Position numbers and translations under genes: made by a program. Shown one piece after another: positions 33,079-42,301 of a stretch of 64,000 nt of DNA. Numbering within the stretch: position 1 is the first letter of the stretch; each line of letters opens with the position of its first letter. The DNA comes from Plesiocystis pacifica SIR-1 (lineage in GTDB: Bacteria > Myxococcota_A > Polyangia > Nannocystales > Nannocystaceae): assembly GCF_000170895.1 (NCBI RefSeq), contig NZ_ABCS01000034.1, forward strand, positions 22,340-86,339. The letters are read 5' to 3'. The notes beneath the pieces are model-generated. The model searched no databases. It worked only from the letters and a program-made list of their open reading frames with translations, and was not told the origin of the DNA.

Positions 33079-34167
33079 ATGCGGTCGACATCGAGCACCT
33101 CGGCGGGCACGCGGGTGCGAGCGCTCGCGCTCGCGGGTGCCGTCGCGGGGGCCGGCTGCCAGGCCGAGCGACCGAAGCCGGCGCCGACGAAGGTGGCCGC
33201 CGAGCCCGAGCAGCCAATCCCCGAGCCAGCCCCCGAGCCAGCCCCCGAGCCGAAGCCCGCGCGGGCGCGCTTCGACGTCCACGTTCACCTCGTCAGCGAC
33301 GCCGTCGATCCGCTGCTCGCGACCCTCGACCGCGCGGGCATCCAGCGCGCCGTCGTGCTCGCGTCGCCCCACCTCGACCCCGCCCACCTGCCGGACCAGA
33401 GCGAGCGCTTCGCGGACTGGCGCGGGGCCAACGATCGCCTGCTCGAGCTCAGCGCGGGGCACCGCGACCGGCTCGTGCCCTTCATCACCGCCGACCCCGC
33501 CGAGGCCCGCCCCGAGGAGCTGCGGGCCTGGTTCGACGCGGGCGCGTGCGGGGTGAAGCTCTACATGGGTCACCGCAGCTTCCACGCCCGGCCGCTGGCC
33601 GACGAGGCCCACCGCCCGATGTTCTCGACCCTCGAGCGCGAACGCGTCCCGGTGCTCTTGCACATCAACACCTTCCGCTTCGAGGCCGAGCTCGGCGAGC
33701 TCCTGGCCAGCTACCCCGAGCTCAACCTGCTCTGCCCCCACTTTTGCGGCTCTCGCACGGACGTCGAGCGCCTCGAGCGGATCCTCGCGGCGCACCCGGG
33801 CCTGCTCGTCGACACCAGCCACGGCCCGGGCAAGCCTGGGGTCCAGGGCTTCACCGCCCTCGAGCTCGAGCGCGAGCGGGTCCGGGCGCTGATCCTCGCC
33901 GAGCCCGAGCGCTTCTTGTTCGGCTCCGACCTCGTCACCTCGATGGTCGAGCAGCGCGAGGACATCGCCCGCTTCGAGTGGGATCGCCAGGTCCAGGCCA
34001 ACCTCGGCTTGCTCGAGGCCGATCGCTTCGAGTTCAACCGCCTCGTCGGCGAGCACGGGGTGATGGAGTGGAGCGAGTATCGCGGCCTGGCCCTCGACGA
34101 CGCGACGCTGGGGCCGGTGCTGGCAGGCAACGCCGAGCGGTGGCTGGCGAGCTGCCTCGACGAGTGA
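33079..34167 (+). CDS. Lipoprotein amidohydrolase (TIM-barrel metal-dependent hydrolase)
   Basis: This 362-residue protein has a signal peptide ending GAGC (Cys about 27), a Pro/Glu linker (PEPAPEPAPEPKP), and then an amidohydrolase_2-type barrel. The barrel opens FDVHVHLVSDAVDP (HxH metal ligands), followed by GVKLYMGHR, LLHINTFRF, LLCPHFCGSR and RFLFGSDLV with the terminal Asp. Family enzymes hydrolyse amides or decarboxylate carboxylic acids using a divalent metal. Finding one as an outer lipoprotein is unusual. The substrate is unknown. The next coding region begins with a GTG overlapping its stop. Confidence 0.82.
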   Translation: MRSTSSTSAGTRVRALALAGAVAGAGCQAERPKPAPTKVAAEPEQPIPEPAPEPAPEPKPARARFDVHVHLVSDAVDPLLATLDRAGIQRAVVLASPHLDPAHLPDQSERFADWRGANDRLLELSAGHRDRLVPFITADPAEARPEELRAWFDAGACGVKLYMGHRSFHARPLADEAHRPMFSTLERERVPVLLHINTFRFEAELGELLASYPELNLLCPHFCGSRTDVERLERILAAHPGLLVDTSHGPGKPGVQGFTALELERERVRALILAEPERFLFGSDLVTSMVEQREDIARFEWDRQVQANLGLLEADRFEFNRLVGEHGVMEWSEYRGLALDDATLGPVLAGNAERWLASCLDE

Positions 34168-34578
34168 AGAGCTCGACGGGGGACTCGGGCGGCAGCTTGG
34201 TCGACTGGGTGCCCGACGAGTCCCTCGAGTCCCTCGCGGAGGCCCAGAGCCTCGAAGCCGACGCGCCCAGCCCGACCCCTACGCCGACCTGAGCGAGGAA
34301 GAGCGCGTCGAGCAGGCCAGGTGCTGTACGCCGAGGCCGAGGAAGCCGCGAAGGCCGAAGACTGGCTGCAGGCGAAGACCAAGTACGAGGAGGCCTACCA
34401 CCTCGTGCCGAACAAGCACGGCCTGGCCTACAAGGTTGCGAACGCGGCGGTCGAGGTGGGGGACTGCGAGAAGGCCCGGGTGTTCTTCGAGCACTACTTG
34501 ATCGACGGCGAGCTCGAGCGCCACGAGGCGCAGCTGCACTCGGCCCTGGCCAAGCACCGCGCGCTCGAGTGCACCTGA
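34164..34578 (+). pseudogene. Frameshifted TPR-like gene
   Basis: A GTG overlapping the previous stop starts a protein-like frame (SLVDWVPDESLESLAEAQ) that hits a stop at 34292. The next frame then reads DPYADLSEEERVEQAR, and from 34321 the third frame reads VLYAEAEEAAKAEDWLQAK to a natural end at 34578 (YEEAYHLVPNKHGLAYKV, CEKARVFFEHYL). The three pieces join sensibly if one base is missing near 34280 and one near 34319. The result would be a protein of about 137 residues ending in a TPR-type helical repeat. Either two real deletions or two sequencing errors in G/C runs explain it. Confidence 0.55.
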
Positions 34579-34639
34579 ACGCCGCCGGTCACCCCGGGCG
34601 CTGGGTAAAGGGACCAGCGCCGCGGGGCAGCGGGCAGGG

Positions 34640-37150
34640 TCAGGACTTCAACCGGCGGTGGAGCTCGACCGCGTCCCGTAGACCAAAGACTCGGGTCGCG
34701 CCTTCCGCCTGAGGGGAGCCTGCGTGCGCCTCGAGCCACGCCCTCTCCTGCTCCACGAACAGGTCGAAGGGGGTCTCGACCTGCTCTTGGTACCCGGTCG
34801 GGGTGATGCTGGTCACCGCGTAGTCGATGAAGAAGGGGTTCGAAGAGTCGATCCGGCTCCCCGCGGCTTCCGGATCCTTGTGCTTCACCAGGCCCAAGAT
34901 GATCGCGTTGAAGGGGGTGTCGTTCGCCTCGAGCTCGGCGACCCAAGAGCTGATCATCTCCTGGGACTGGGTCGAGAAGTCTTCCGCCTTCACCATGAAG
35001 ATCTGCGAGGTATAGCTCGACGGGATCGGCTGCCCGGGGCCCGTGGCGGCGCGCATGTCGAGGTTGGACTCGAGGGTGAAGGTCGAGGCGGTCTCGCTCG
35101 CGCTTTGTTGGGCGTAGGCGAAGGACACCCCCACCTCGCCGTAGGCGCTGGCTTCGAGCGCGCCGATGTTGGACTTCACGCGGGTCTTCCAGGCGAAGCG
35201 CATCGCGGCGTCGATGCTGATGCTGTGCCGGCTCACGTTTCGGTCGTTGTGGGCGAATTCATAGTCGACGGTGGTCGCTGATGCGTTTCCGATGACCCAC
35301 CCCACCTGAGGGCTTCCCTGGGACGAGGCGAAGGACAGCTGAGGCTGCTCGCTCAGCGCGGTGTAGCGAGCGGTCTCAGCGTATGCGCCGAGGTCTCCAG
35401 GGACCGCCGCTGGGATGCCGTTCCACTCGCAATCCGGACGGATGTCGAAGGGCAGCGCGACGTACTCCTTGCGGACCGAGGAGTACTCGTAGAGCACGGT
35501 GGCGTCGATCGGCAGGTTCGGCAGGGTGTTGTCCGAGTCGTAGTCCGAGGTCGACTCGTCGACGAAGTAGTAGGCGTAGCCAGCGAGGCCGGCGAGCATG
35601 AAGTAGGCGTAGCCCCACGGCGGGACGAAGTAGCCGCCTCCCATGGGGTCTAGGGGGTACTGCGCGGTGTCGATGGTGAGCTCGCTGCTCATCCGGTCCA
35701 TCTGCTGATAGACGCTGCTGAACATCGCGCCCAGGGCGATGGAGAAGGAGAGCGTCTTCTTCGTCCCCGCGATCTCTTCGACCCCGACCCCCCACGAGAC
35801 CGCGCCGCCGACGTTGAGGGAGGCTCCGAACTGCGCGGAGACCTCGGTCTCGGCGAGGACGGACTCGGACTGCACGATCTTGACCGAGGACTTTTGGTAG
35901 CCGGCTCGGCCCGGGTTTTGAGTGATGATGGTGTTCGACATCGGGGGGGCGCCGCGGACCACCCCGAGCAGCACCGGCGGCATCACCATCGCGCTGACCA
36001 CGGGGAGCGCTTCGCGGCGCAGGTGACCAAAGCTGTCGGTCTGCAGCGACAGGCCTCCGCTCCCGTAGACCACGCTGCAGCTTCGCGTCACGGGGAAGAC
36101 CTGCGTCGTCAGGTTCTCGAGCTCTCGCTGGGTCTGAATCTCGTCGTTGGACTGTTCCGAGCGGTACGCGAGCCCAGGCGAGGTCCACATGGCGACGTTG
36201 CTGAGGTCCGCGACGCCAGGGAACACGTGCTTGACCTGCCTCCAGGTGCGGTCTTCTCCGTGATCTCCCGTGCCGTGGCGGACGAACTGCGTCACGGTCG
36301 CGTCGCCGTCGTCGTCTTGGTAGAACGAGATGTAGACGCGCCCGTCGACCGCGGTCTGGACCTTGGGGCGATTGGTAGCGATGGACGAGATGTCGGCTGT
36401 GAGGAGCTCCGTGCGCGACCCGAGCAGCGAAGGCGCGAAGGCGTCGCCTTGGTCGTTGCCGAGGTAGTACTCCACGGCGTAAATCCCCGGGTCTCCGGAC
36501 GTCGCCTTGATGCCGAGTACGAGCATGTTCGTCGCGGCGTAGCCCTCATTGTTGGCGAGGGTCTGCACGCCGTTGATGATGGTGCCCATGGTGCGATCGA
36601 GGTTGAGCGACTCGTCCGGCGTCTCGAGCTCGTGGGCTTGGGAAGCGACCACCGTGGTGCCGAGGTCCGCGAGGTCCTCGTTGGAGAAGAAGCACAGCAG
36701 GTTCTTGTTCTTCGCGGCGTTGCGGGTGATCGTGACGACGCCTCCATCGATGGGCGACACGCTCACGCCCGTCGTCGGCAGCTTCGAGTAGCTCCCGTTT
36801 CCGTCCTGGTCGTACCGGAGCTTGGTGACCTGCGAGCTGGGGTTCGAGGGGGCCTCCCCGGGGGTGTAGTCGAAGGTGATCCGCGCGATGGCCAGGCGGG
36901 AGTCCGCGGTCGCAAAGAACACGTCGATGGCGCGCTGGTTCGGGTTGACTGCGTTCGGGTCAATCGGCGTCGCCCGGATCGCGGGGGCGGATTTGTAGCA
37001 GTCCCACCCCGGCGCGCAGTCGATGATTTTTTGGGTGGTGTCGTCTTGGGAGTAGAGGATCGCGTAGATCTTTCCGTCGCGATTGTAGGCCTCCCAGCGG
37101 TAATTGGGAGGTTGGTTGTAGAGCGCTGCGGTTCCAGACTGAATGGCCAT
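34640..37150 (-). CDS. Large orphan protein of unknown function
   Basis: This 836-residue protein has no signal peptide, lipobox or Cys-rich linker. The N-terminal third has strands such as NRDGKIYAILYSQDD and DGRVYISFYQDDDGDATV, suggesting a beta-propeller. The central and C-terminal parts contain two long Ser/Thr-rich stretches of alternating polar and non-polar residues (about 430-480 around SAQFGASLNVGGAVSWGVG, and 660-710 around SASETASTFTLESNLDM). That texture resembles amphipathic hairpins of pore-forming proteins. I recognise no family motif, and membrane insertion is speculation. GGGAG at -10 supports the ATG. Codon use is less GC-rich than neighbouring genes. The 275 bp upstream (37151-37425) are AT-richer and hold no gene. 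Confidence 0.75.
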   Translation of the reverse strand: MAIQSGTAALYNQPPNYRWEAYNRDGKIYAILYSQDDTTQKIIDCAPGWDCYKSAPAIRATPIDPNAVNPNQRAIDVFFATADSRLAIARITFDYTPGEAPSNPSSQVTKLRYDQDGNGSYSKLPTTGVSVSPIDGGVVTITRNAAKNKNLLCFFSNEDLADLGTTVVASQAHELETPDESLNLDRTMGTIINGVQTLANNEGYAATNMLVLGIKATSGDPGIYAVEYYLGNDQGDAFAPSLLGSRTELLTADISSIATNRPKVQTAVDGRVYISFYQDDDGDATVTQFVRHGTGDHGEDRTWRQVKHVFPGVADLSNVAMWTSPGLAYRSEQSNDEIQTQRELENLTTQVFPVTRSCSVVYGSGGLSLQTDSFGHLRREALPVVSAMVMPPVLLGVVRGAPPMSNTIITQNPGRAGYQKSSVKIVQSESVLAETEVSAQFGASLNVGGAVSWGVGVEEIAGTKKTLSFSIALGAMFSSVYQQMDRMSSELTIDTAQYPLDPMGGGYFVPPWGYAYFMLAGLAGYAYYFVDESTSDYDSDNTLPNLPIDATVLYEYSSVRKEYVALPFDIRPDCEWNGIPAAVPGDLGAYAETARYTALSEQPQLSFASSQGSPQVGWVIGNASATTVDYEFAHNDRNVSRHSISIDAAMRFAWKTRVKSNIGALEASAYGEVGVSFAYAQQSASETASTFTLESNLDMRAATGPGQPIPSSYTSQIFMVKAEDFSTQSQEMISSWVAELEANDTPFNAIILGLVKHKDPEAAGSRIDSSNPFFIDYAVTSITPTGYQEQVETPFDLFVEQERAWLEAHAGSPQAEGATRVFGLRDAVELHRRLKS

Positions 37151-37425
37151 CTAAAGCTCCCGTATGGCCCTCCCGTGTCAATGGACATGCCCTGGGAGTA
37201 TGAGCATGAAGTTCGAATGCGCGCAAGAGTGTTGCCAATTTGGGTGTATTTTTATGTTGGTAGTTGGAAACATCTCCAGGCTCGAGCGCCCCCTTCGGAC
37301 GAGGAGGTGGCTCGATGGAAACACCGAGAACTCCGGCTCGGCATCGCGTCGACGCCGCAAGAGCAGGGGAGACCACGCGACACCGGAAGCCCTGCGCTGC
37401 TCTTTGGAGCCGAACGAGCAGCTCG

Positions 37426-38541
37426 CTAGACCTCGTCGCTGCAGACCGCGAACGCTTCGCAGCTCTCGACCGCCGTGCACGCCTCGAAGGCCTTCGTCGC
37501 CGCGGCGCTCTTTTGGTCCTTGGCGCAGCTCAGCGCGCACTCGACGTAGGTGCTCGTCAGCGCGCGCTTGAGCTCGGCGAGGGCCTCGCCCTCGAGCTCG
37601 AGCCCTTCCGCCGCGGCCCCGCACGCGAGCGCGCGGGTACAAAAGGCGTCGCAGACCGGGTCGAGCCCGGGGCCCGGGTCGACGCCCTCGGGCAGCTCCG
37701 TGCCGGCCTCGGTCATGAGCGCGGCGCGGGAGTAGTCGATGCGGGACCAGCTGTCGAGGCAGCCGAGCATGCCGCCGCAGGAGCCGTGGTCGAGGCAGCC
37801 GAGCAGCTCGAAGCGGGCCCGGCCGCCCTCGGGGGAGGCCTCGCACTTGAGCCGGCAGCTCTCCTCGAGCTCGGCCTGGCGGGCGGTCTCGGCCTGGCAG
37901 GCGGGGGAGGGGCTGGGGGCGTCGTCGGCCGCGGCCGCGGCGGCCTCGTCCTCGCTGGCCTGGCTCGGGGGCGTGAGGGGGTCGTCGTCGCGGGCGCGGG
38001 CGCGTCGGCGGCCCGAGCTCTCGCCGCGGGCGTCCTCGCACAGCTCGGCGATGGCGCAGGCGCTGGCCTGGCTGCACAGGTTCTCGCAGCTGCGCTCGCC
38101 GGGGGGCGCGACGGCGGCGAGCCAGGGGCGGGCGAGCTCGGTGCTCAGGCAGCCCCAGTAGGCGTCGCAGGAGGACAGGGCCAGGCAGTCGCGCAGGCCC
38201 AGGCTGACGCGGGTGTCGTCGAACTCGGAGCAGCTGGCGTCGCAGGCCTCGGGGTCGCCGATGCGGCTGGCGAGCAGCACGGGGTCACCCGCGACCTGGC
38301 CGCGGGTGAGCTCGGGGGCGCAGCGGTCGAGGCGGCGGCAGCCGTCCTGGCACACGCGCTGGCTGTCGACGGTCTCGCTGGTGTCGAGGACGGGGGCGGC
38401 GTCGGGCTCCTCGCTGACCTCGCCGCCGCCGCGGCGGCACGCGCCCGCGCTCAGGGTCGCGCCGAGGGCGAGGAGCAGGGCCGCGGACAGAGCTCCGCGC
38501 CGCGCCGGACCCGCGAGGTGCCCCGTCGAGCGGGGGGTCAT
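37426..38541 (-). CDS. Cys-rich lipoprotein
   Basis: This is a 371-residue protein with lipobox SAGAC (Cys about 35). A GTG six codons upstream is possible. It contains repeated modules of about 45-60 residues with paired cysteines: VCQDGCRRLDRC, ACDASCSEF, CLALSSCDAYWGC, SCENLCSQASAC, SCRLKCEASP, GCLDHGSCGGMLGC, VCDAFCTRALAC and ECALSCAKDQ. The C-x3-C/C-x6-C spacing suggests tandem disulfide-bonded helical pairs, as in many myxobacterial secreted proteins. An Arg- and then Ala/Asp/Glu-rich low-complexity segment splits the repeats near 175-215. Function unknown. It is divergent from the ChaC-like gene with a 50-bp gap. Confidence 0.75.
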   Translation of the reverse strand: MTPRSTGHLAGPARRGALSAALLLALGATLSAGACRRGGGEVSEEPDAAPVLDTSETVDSQRVCQDGCRRLDRCAPELTRGQVAGDPVLLASRIGDPEACDASCSEFDDTRVSLGLRDCLALSSCDAYWGCLSTELARPWLAAVAPPGERSCENLCSQASACAIAELCEDARGESSGRRRARARDDDPLTPPSQASEDEAAAAAADDAPSPSPACQAETARQAELEESCRLKCEASPEGGRARFELLGCLDHGSCGGMLGCLDSWSRIDYSRAALMTEAGTELPEGVDPGPGLDPVCDAFCTRALACGAAAEGLELEGEALAELKRALTSTYVECALSCAKDQKSAAATKAFEACTAVESCEAFAVCSDEV

Positions 38542-38591
38542 GTGCCGTGCTGGCTTCACGCCCGGGGAGTGTAGCGGATAGCATCCGGGCC

Positions 38592-39158
38592 ATGGCCCGT
38601 CCGCCGCTGTGGATCTTTGGCTACGGCTCGCTGGTCTGGCGCCCGGCCTTTCCCTACGCCGAGCGCCACCCTGGCTGGGTGGAGGGCTACGCCCGTCGCT
38701 TTTGGCAGGGCTCGCCGGACCACCGCGGCGTGGTCGGGGCTCCGGGGCGCGTGGTGACCTTGCTGCCGCGAGCAGAGCTGCCTCGAGCGGAGCGGGTCGC
38801 GGTCTCGGAGCCGACGCGCTGCTGGGGCATGGTCTATCGCGTCGCCGAGGGTCACGAGGACGCGGTGCTCGCCGGCCTCGACCACCGCGAGAAGGCGGGC
38901 TACGAGCGCCTCGAGCTCCCCGTGCTGCGACCCGCTGGCGCGCCGACCGTCGAGCGAGCGCTGGTCTACCTCGCGCGCCCGGGCAACTCCGACTGGCTCG
39001 GCGCGGCGCCCCTGGTCGAGATCGCGGCGCAAATTCGGCGCAGCCACGGCCCGAGCGGATCCAACCGCGAGTACCTCCTGCGCCTGGCCGAGGCCCTCGC
39101 GCACATGGGCGCGGAGGACGAGCACGTGACGGCCCTCGCGCGGCTGGTGCAGGCGTGA
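38592..39158 (+). CDS. ChaC-like gamma-glutamylcyclotransferase
   Basis: This 188-residue protein starts ARPPLWIFGYGSLVWRP, the glycine-rich GYGSL loop of the ChaC/GGCT fold. It also has GYARRFWQGSPDHRG and LDHREKAGYERLEL, where the Glu of REK is the family catalytic acid. ChaC enzymes split glutathione to 5-oxoproline and Cys-Gly in the cytoplasm. Length and motifs match the family. Its stop shares a base with the next start (TGATG), so the two are coupled. Confidence 0.9.
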   Translation: MARPPLWIFGYGSLVWRPAFPYAERHPGWVEGYARRFWQGSPDHRGVVGAPGRVVTLLPRAELPRAERVAVSEPTRCWGMVYRVAEGHEDAVLAGLDHREKAGYERLELPVLRPAGAPTVERALVYLARPGNSDWLGAAPLVEIAAQIRRSHGPSGSNREYLLRLAEALAHMGAEDEHVTALARLVQA

Positions 39159-39799
39159 TGGGCGGGCGGCACGGGCGGCGGCGCTCGACCAAGCCCGTGC
39201 CCCTCGACATCGACCTCGAGGCGCGGACCATCGAGCTGCCCCAGATCCTGCGGCCGTTCACGATCCGCGTGCCGCCTTGCTTCGGCGAGCTCGATCGCGT
39301 CGAGCTGCGCGGGGACTTCCTGGTCGTGTTCGGCGCGGGCGGCAAGGCCAGCTACCACCTCGGCGAGCCGGGCGACCCGAAAGCGCGGCTGCGGGCCGGC
39401 TACATGGCGTGGAAGAGCCTGCGCAAGGCGGTGTTCGAGCACGCCGTCGACCCGCGCTGGCGCCGGCGCGTCGACGTGGTCGTGACCTACTACCGCAACG
39501 GCAAGGGGAACTGTGACGCTGGCGCCCACGGGCAGGTGTTCGTCGACAAGGCCATCGTCTGCCAGGGCCGGGAGGTCGCCCGCGATCTCGGCCGCGCCCT
39601 CGAGGCCCTGCTGCACCTGCGCCCGGCCGAGCGCCTCGCCGCCGAGGACGAGCCGCTGATCCGCGCCTTCGCGCTCTTGGCCCCCGCGGGCAGCCTCGAC
39701 GACGCAGACGTCGACGCCCTCGCGCAGCGCCTGGACGCGGCGGGCGAGGGCGACGCAGAGCCGTGGGCGAGCTTCCTGAAGCTGCGCCGCACACCCTGA
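39158..39799 (+). CDS. Conserved-looking hypothetical protein
   Basis: This 213-residue protein overlaps the ChaC stop by one base. After a basic start it has beta-rich sequence (VPLDIDLEARTIELP, DFLVVFGAGGKASYHLGEPG), then RWRRRVDVVVTYYRNGKGNC and DKAIVCQGREVARDLG, then a helical C-terminus. There is no signal peptide. I do not recognise the family. Coupling to ChaC hints at a shared role, for example glutathione-related, but nothing in its sequence shows one. Confidence 0.7.
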   Translation: MGGRHGRRRSTKPVPLDIDLEARTIELPQILRPFTIRVPPCFGELDRVELRGDFLVVFGAGGKASYHLGEPGDPKARLRAGYMAWKSLRKAVFEHAVDPRWRRRVDVVVTYYRNGKGNCDAGAHGQVFVDKAIVCQGREVARDLGRALEALLHLRPAERLAAEDEPLIRAFALLAPAGSLDDADVDALAQRLDAAGEGDAEPWASFLKLRRTP

Positions 39800-39817
39800 G
39801 CCGGAGCTCGCCAGCGG

Positions 39818-39877
39818 CCGCCAAACCCCGAAGCTGCTCCCCGTTAAACCAAGAAGCTGCTCACCCCCGCCAAACCA
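39818..39877. repeat. Degenerate direct repeats in a convergent intergenic region
   Basis: gaagctgctc occurs at 39830-39839 and 39853-39862, each preceded by aaacc and followed by a C run, and gccaaacc occurs again near 39869. Period about 23 bp. No function is evident. Confidence 0.5.
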
Positions 39878-39878
39878 C

Positions 39879-39895
39879 GCCCCCCTTCAGGGGGC
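39879..39895. terminator. Short GC hairpin
   Basis: GCCCCC pairs with GGGGGC across CTTCA. It lies between convergent genes ending at 39799 and 39997 and has no T tract, so it is a possible weak terminator. Confidence 0.4.
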
Positions 39896-39942
39896 GGCCA
39901 CATGCGGTCTAGAAGGCACGAACTCCATTGCCCACCAGCCAG

Positions 39943-39975
39943 AGCGGAGGAGCGGACAGCGACGAAGCGTCCCCG
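39943..39975. repeat. Dispersed repeat, copy B
   Basis: This is the second copy of the 33-bp element described at 30161-30193 (two mismatches). It lies 22 bp beyond the stop of the minus-strand response-regulator gene, the same relative position as copy A. Confidence 0.75.
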
Positions 39976-39996
39976 GTCCCAGCCGCCTGCGGGGGC

Positions 39997-40596
<600 letters not shown>

Positions 40597-40794
40597 GAGG
40601 CGATCATGCCAGCTTTTCGCGCGGCTGTGCGCCGAACCTCGCGACACCCCGCGCGGGTGAGGGGCGTCGGTGCGCCCCCGCGTGCGGTCGCCGGATCGCT
40701 CGTTGGCGATCCGATCAGTCAGCGCCGGGCGGATGGGCAGGGCCGCGCATGGGCTGCCGCCTCCCATCCGCGCCTACTGCATCGCCCGCGCGGC

Positions 40795-40836
40795 CCAAAA
40801 GGCGAGAGGGAGGGACCTTGCGATCCCTCCCTCTCG
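40795..40836 (-). terminator. Rho-independent terminator of the tRNA gene
   Basis: A 13-bp perfect stem (CGAGAGGGAGGGA and its complement, 40803-40836) with an 8-nt loop is followed on the minus strand by CCTTTTGG. It begins 3 bp after the tRNA 3' end. Confidence 0.9.
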
Positions 40837-40837
40837 T

Positions 40838-40912
<75 letters not shown>

Positions 40913-41028
40913 TTTCGGAGCGCGGTAGGTAGCAGAGGCACCGAGCCTTGTCAAAGCGAAACCTGCGAAACGGCCCCAGACGGCCGCTGAGCGTGAGCTA
41001 ACTAGCAGGCCGGGGTACGGGCGAGGCC

Positions 41029-42270
41029 TCAGCGACGCTCGCGGAGGTTCTGCGTGCGCCCCGCGGACTGGAAGGCGATGCCCATGCGGAAGGCGCCCAC
41101 GCTGAACTCGTCGTCCGGCCCGAGGACCGCCGGCTGGTGCACGGGCTCGTCGTTGATCTGCACCGTGCCGTCGCCAATGATCGGGCGCAGCTGCGGGCGA
41201 TTCGGAATCCCGCTCCACTCGACGATGGCGTGGACGCGCAGGATGCTGTCGTGGCGCAGCTTGATCTCGCAGCGCTCCCCGCTGCCGATGCGGTAGGAGC
41301 CCGGGAGGAACAGGCGCTCCTCCGGGTCGCGCTCGCCGGGGTGGAGGATGCGGAGGTTGGCGGCGACCGGGATGCCCATGTCGCGGTGCAGCACGTAGCC
41401 GAGGATGTTGGCGAGGGCGCCGGCGTCGGGCGGGCGCTTGGCCGGGTCCTTGTCGAGGGCGCGCATCACCCCGCGGACCAGGGGCGCGGGCAGGTCGTCG
41501 CAGTTGGGCTGCTGGTCGAGGGGGACGATGTCCGTGTCCTTGTGACACTTGAGCCACAGCAGCGGCTGCTTGGAGAACTCTTCCTTGACCGACTTGAGCG
41601 AGCGGTTGAGGTGGAAGGGGGAGCAGGCGCTGAGCAGCTCGTAGAGGATGAGCCCGAGGCTGTAGACGTCGCTGGCGGGGCTCAGCTCCCGGGTCACGAG
41701 CTGTTCGGGCTGGGCGTAGTGGGGCGTGCCCACGACCATGTGGACCTGCGTCGCGTTGACCCCGACCACGGGCGTGCCGTCCCACGAGCGGGCCAACCCG
41801 AAGTCGAGGACGCGGATGTGCCCGCTGCGTTCGACGTAGATGTTCTCGGGCTTCACGTCGCGGTGGACGATGCCCTTGGCGTGGGCCTCGGCCAGGCCAA
41901 GGCAGATCTGGTGGACGATGGTGACCGCCTGCGAGGGCGTCAGGGGGGTGGCGAAGTCGTGCCACTCGTCGAGGGCGTGGCCGTCGAGGCACTCCATCAA
42001 CATGTAGATGTGGCCGTCGGGGCGCAGGCCGCAGTCGAAGGTGCGCACGACGTGCGGGTTGCTGAGGCTGCGCAAGATCGTGATCTCGCGGAGGGCTCGC
42101 TGGGCCTGGTCGCCGGCGGTCACCGGCTCCTTGGTCAGCTTGAGCGCGAGGGGCTCGTCGTAGCCGGGGACATCGACCTTGTAGACGCACGCGAACGCCC
42201 CCGTACCGAGGACGTCCAGGATCCGAATGTTGCCGGCGTAGACGTCGCCTGGCTGCAACTCGAGCGTCAT
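41029..42270 (-). CDS. Ser/Thr protein kinase with C-terminal FHA domain
   Basis: This 413-residue protein has no membrane helix. The kinase domain (about 14-290) has GTGAFACVY, Lys44 in LALKL, HRDVKPENI (136-144), LDFGLA (155-160) and GTPHYAQPEQ. The C-terminal domain (about 310-400) reads GSYRIGSGERCEIKL, then HDSILRVHAIVEW and GDGTVQINDEPVH, the core of an FHA phosphothreonine-binding domain. Kinase-FHA fusions can recruit phosphorylated substrates or autophosphorylate. Divergent from the HAD gene with only 31 bp between starts. Confidence 0.92.
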   Translation of the reverse strand: MTLELQPGDVYAGNIRILDVLGTGAFACVYKVDVPGYDEPLALKLTKEPVTAGDQAQRALREITILRSLSNPHVVRTFDCGLRPDGHIYMLMECLDGHALDEWHDFATPLTPSQAVTIVHQICLGLAEAHAKGIVHRDVKPENIYVERSGHIRVLDFGLARSWDGTPVVGVNATQVHMVVGTPHYAQPEQLVTRELSPASDVYSLGLILYELLSACSPFHLNRSLKSVKEEFSKQPLLWLKCHKDTDIVPLDQQPNCDDLPAPLVRGVMRALDKDPAKRPPDAGALANILGYVLHRDMGIPVAANLRILHPGERDPEERLFLPGSYRIGSGERCEIKLRHDSILRVHAIVEWSGIPNRPQLRPIIGDGTVQINDEPVHQPAVLGPDDEFSVGAFRMGIAFQSAGRTQNLRERR

Positions 42271-42301
42271 CGTGGTAGGGGCCGACCGTATCACGAGTCG
42301 C

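Noticed and set aside
37264..38574. Plus-strand ORF of over 400 codons opposite the Cys-rich lipoprotein
   Set aside because: Leu/Ala/Gly/Val-rich mirror of the minus-strand gene. The minus frame has a signal peptide, lipobox and regular Cys pairs.
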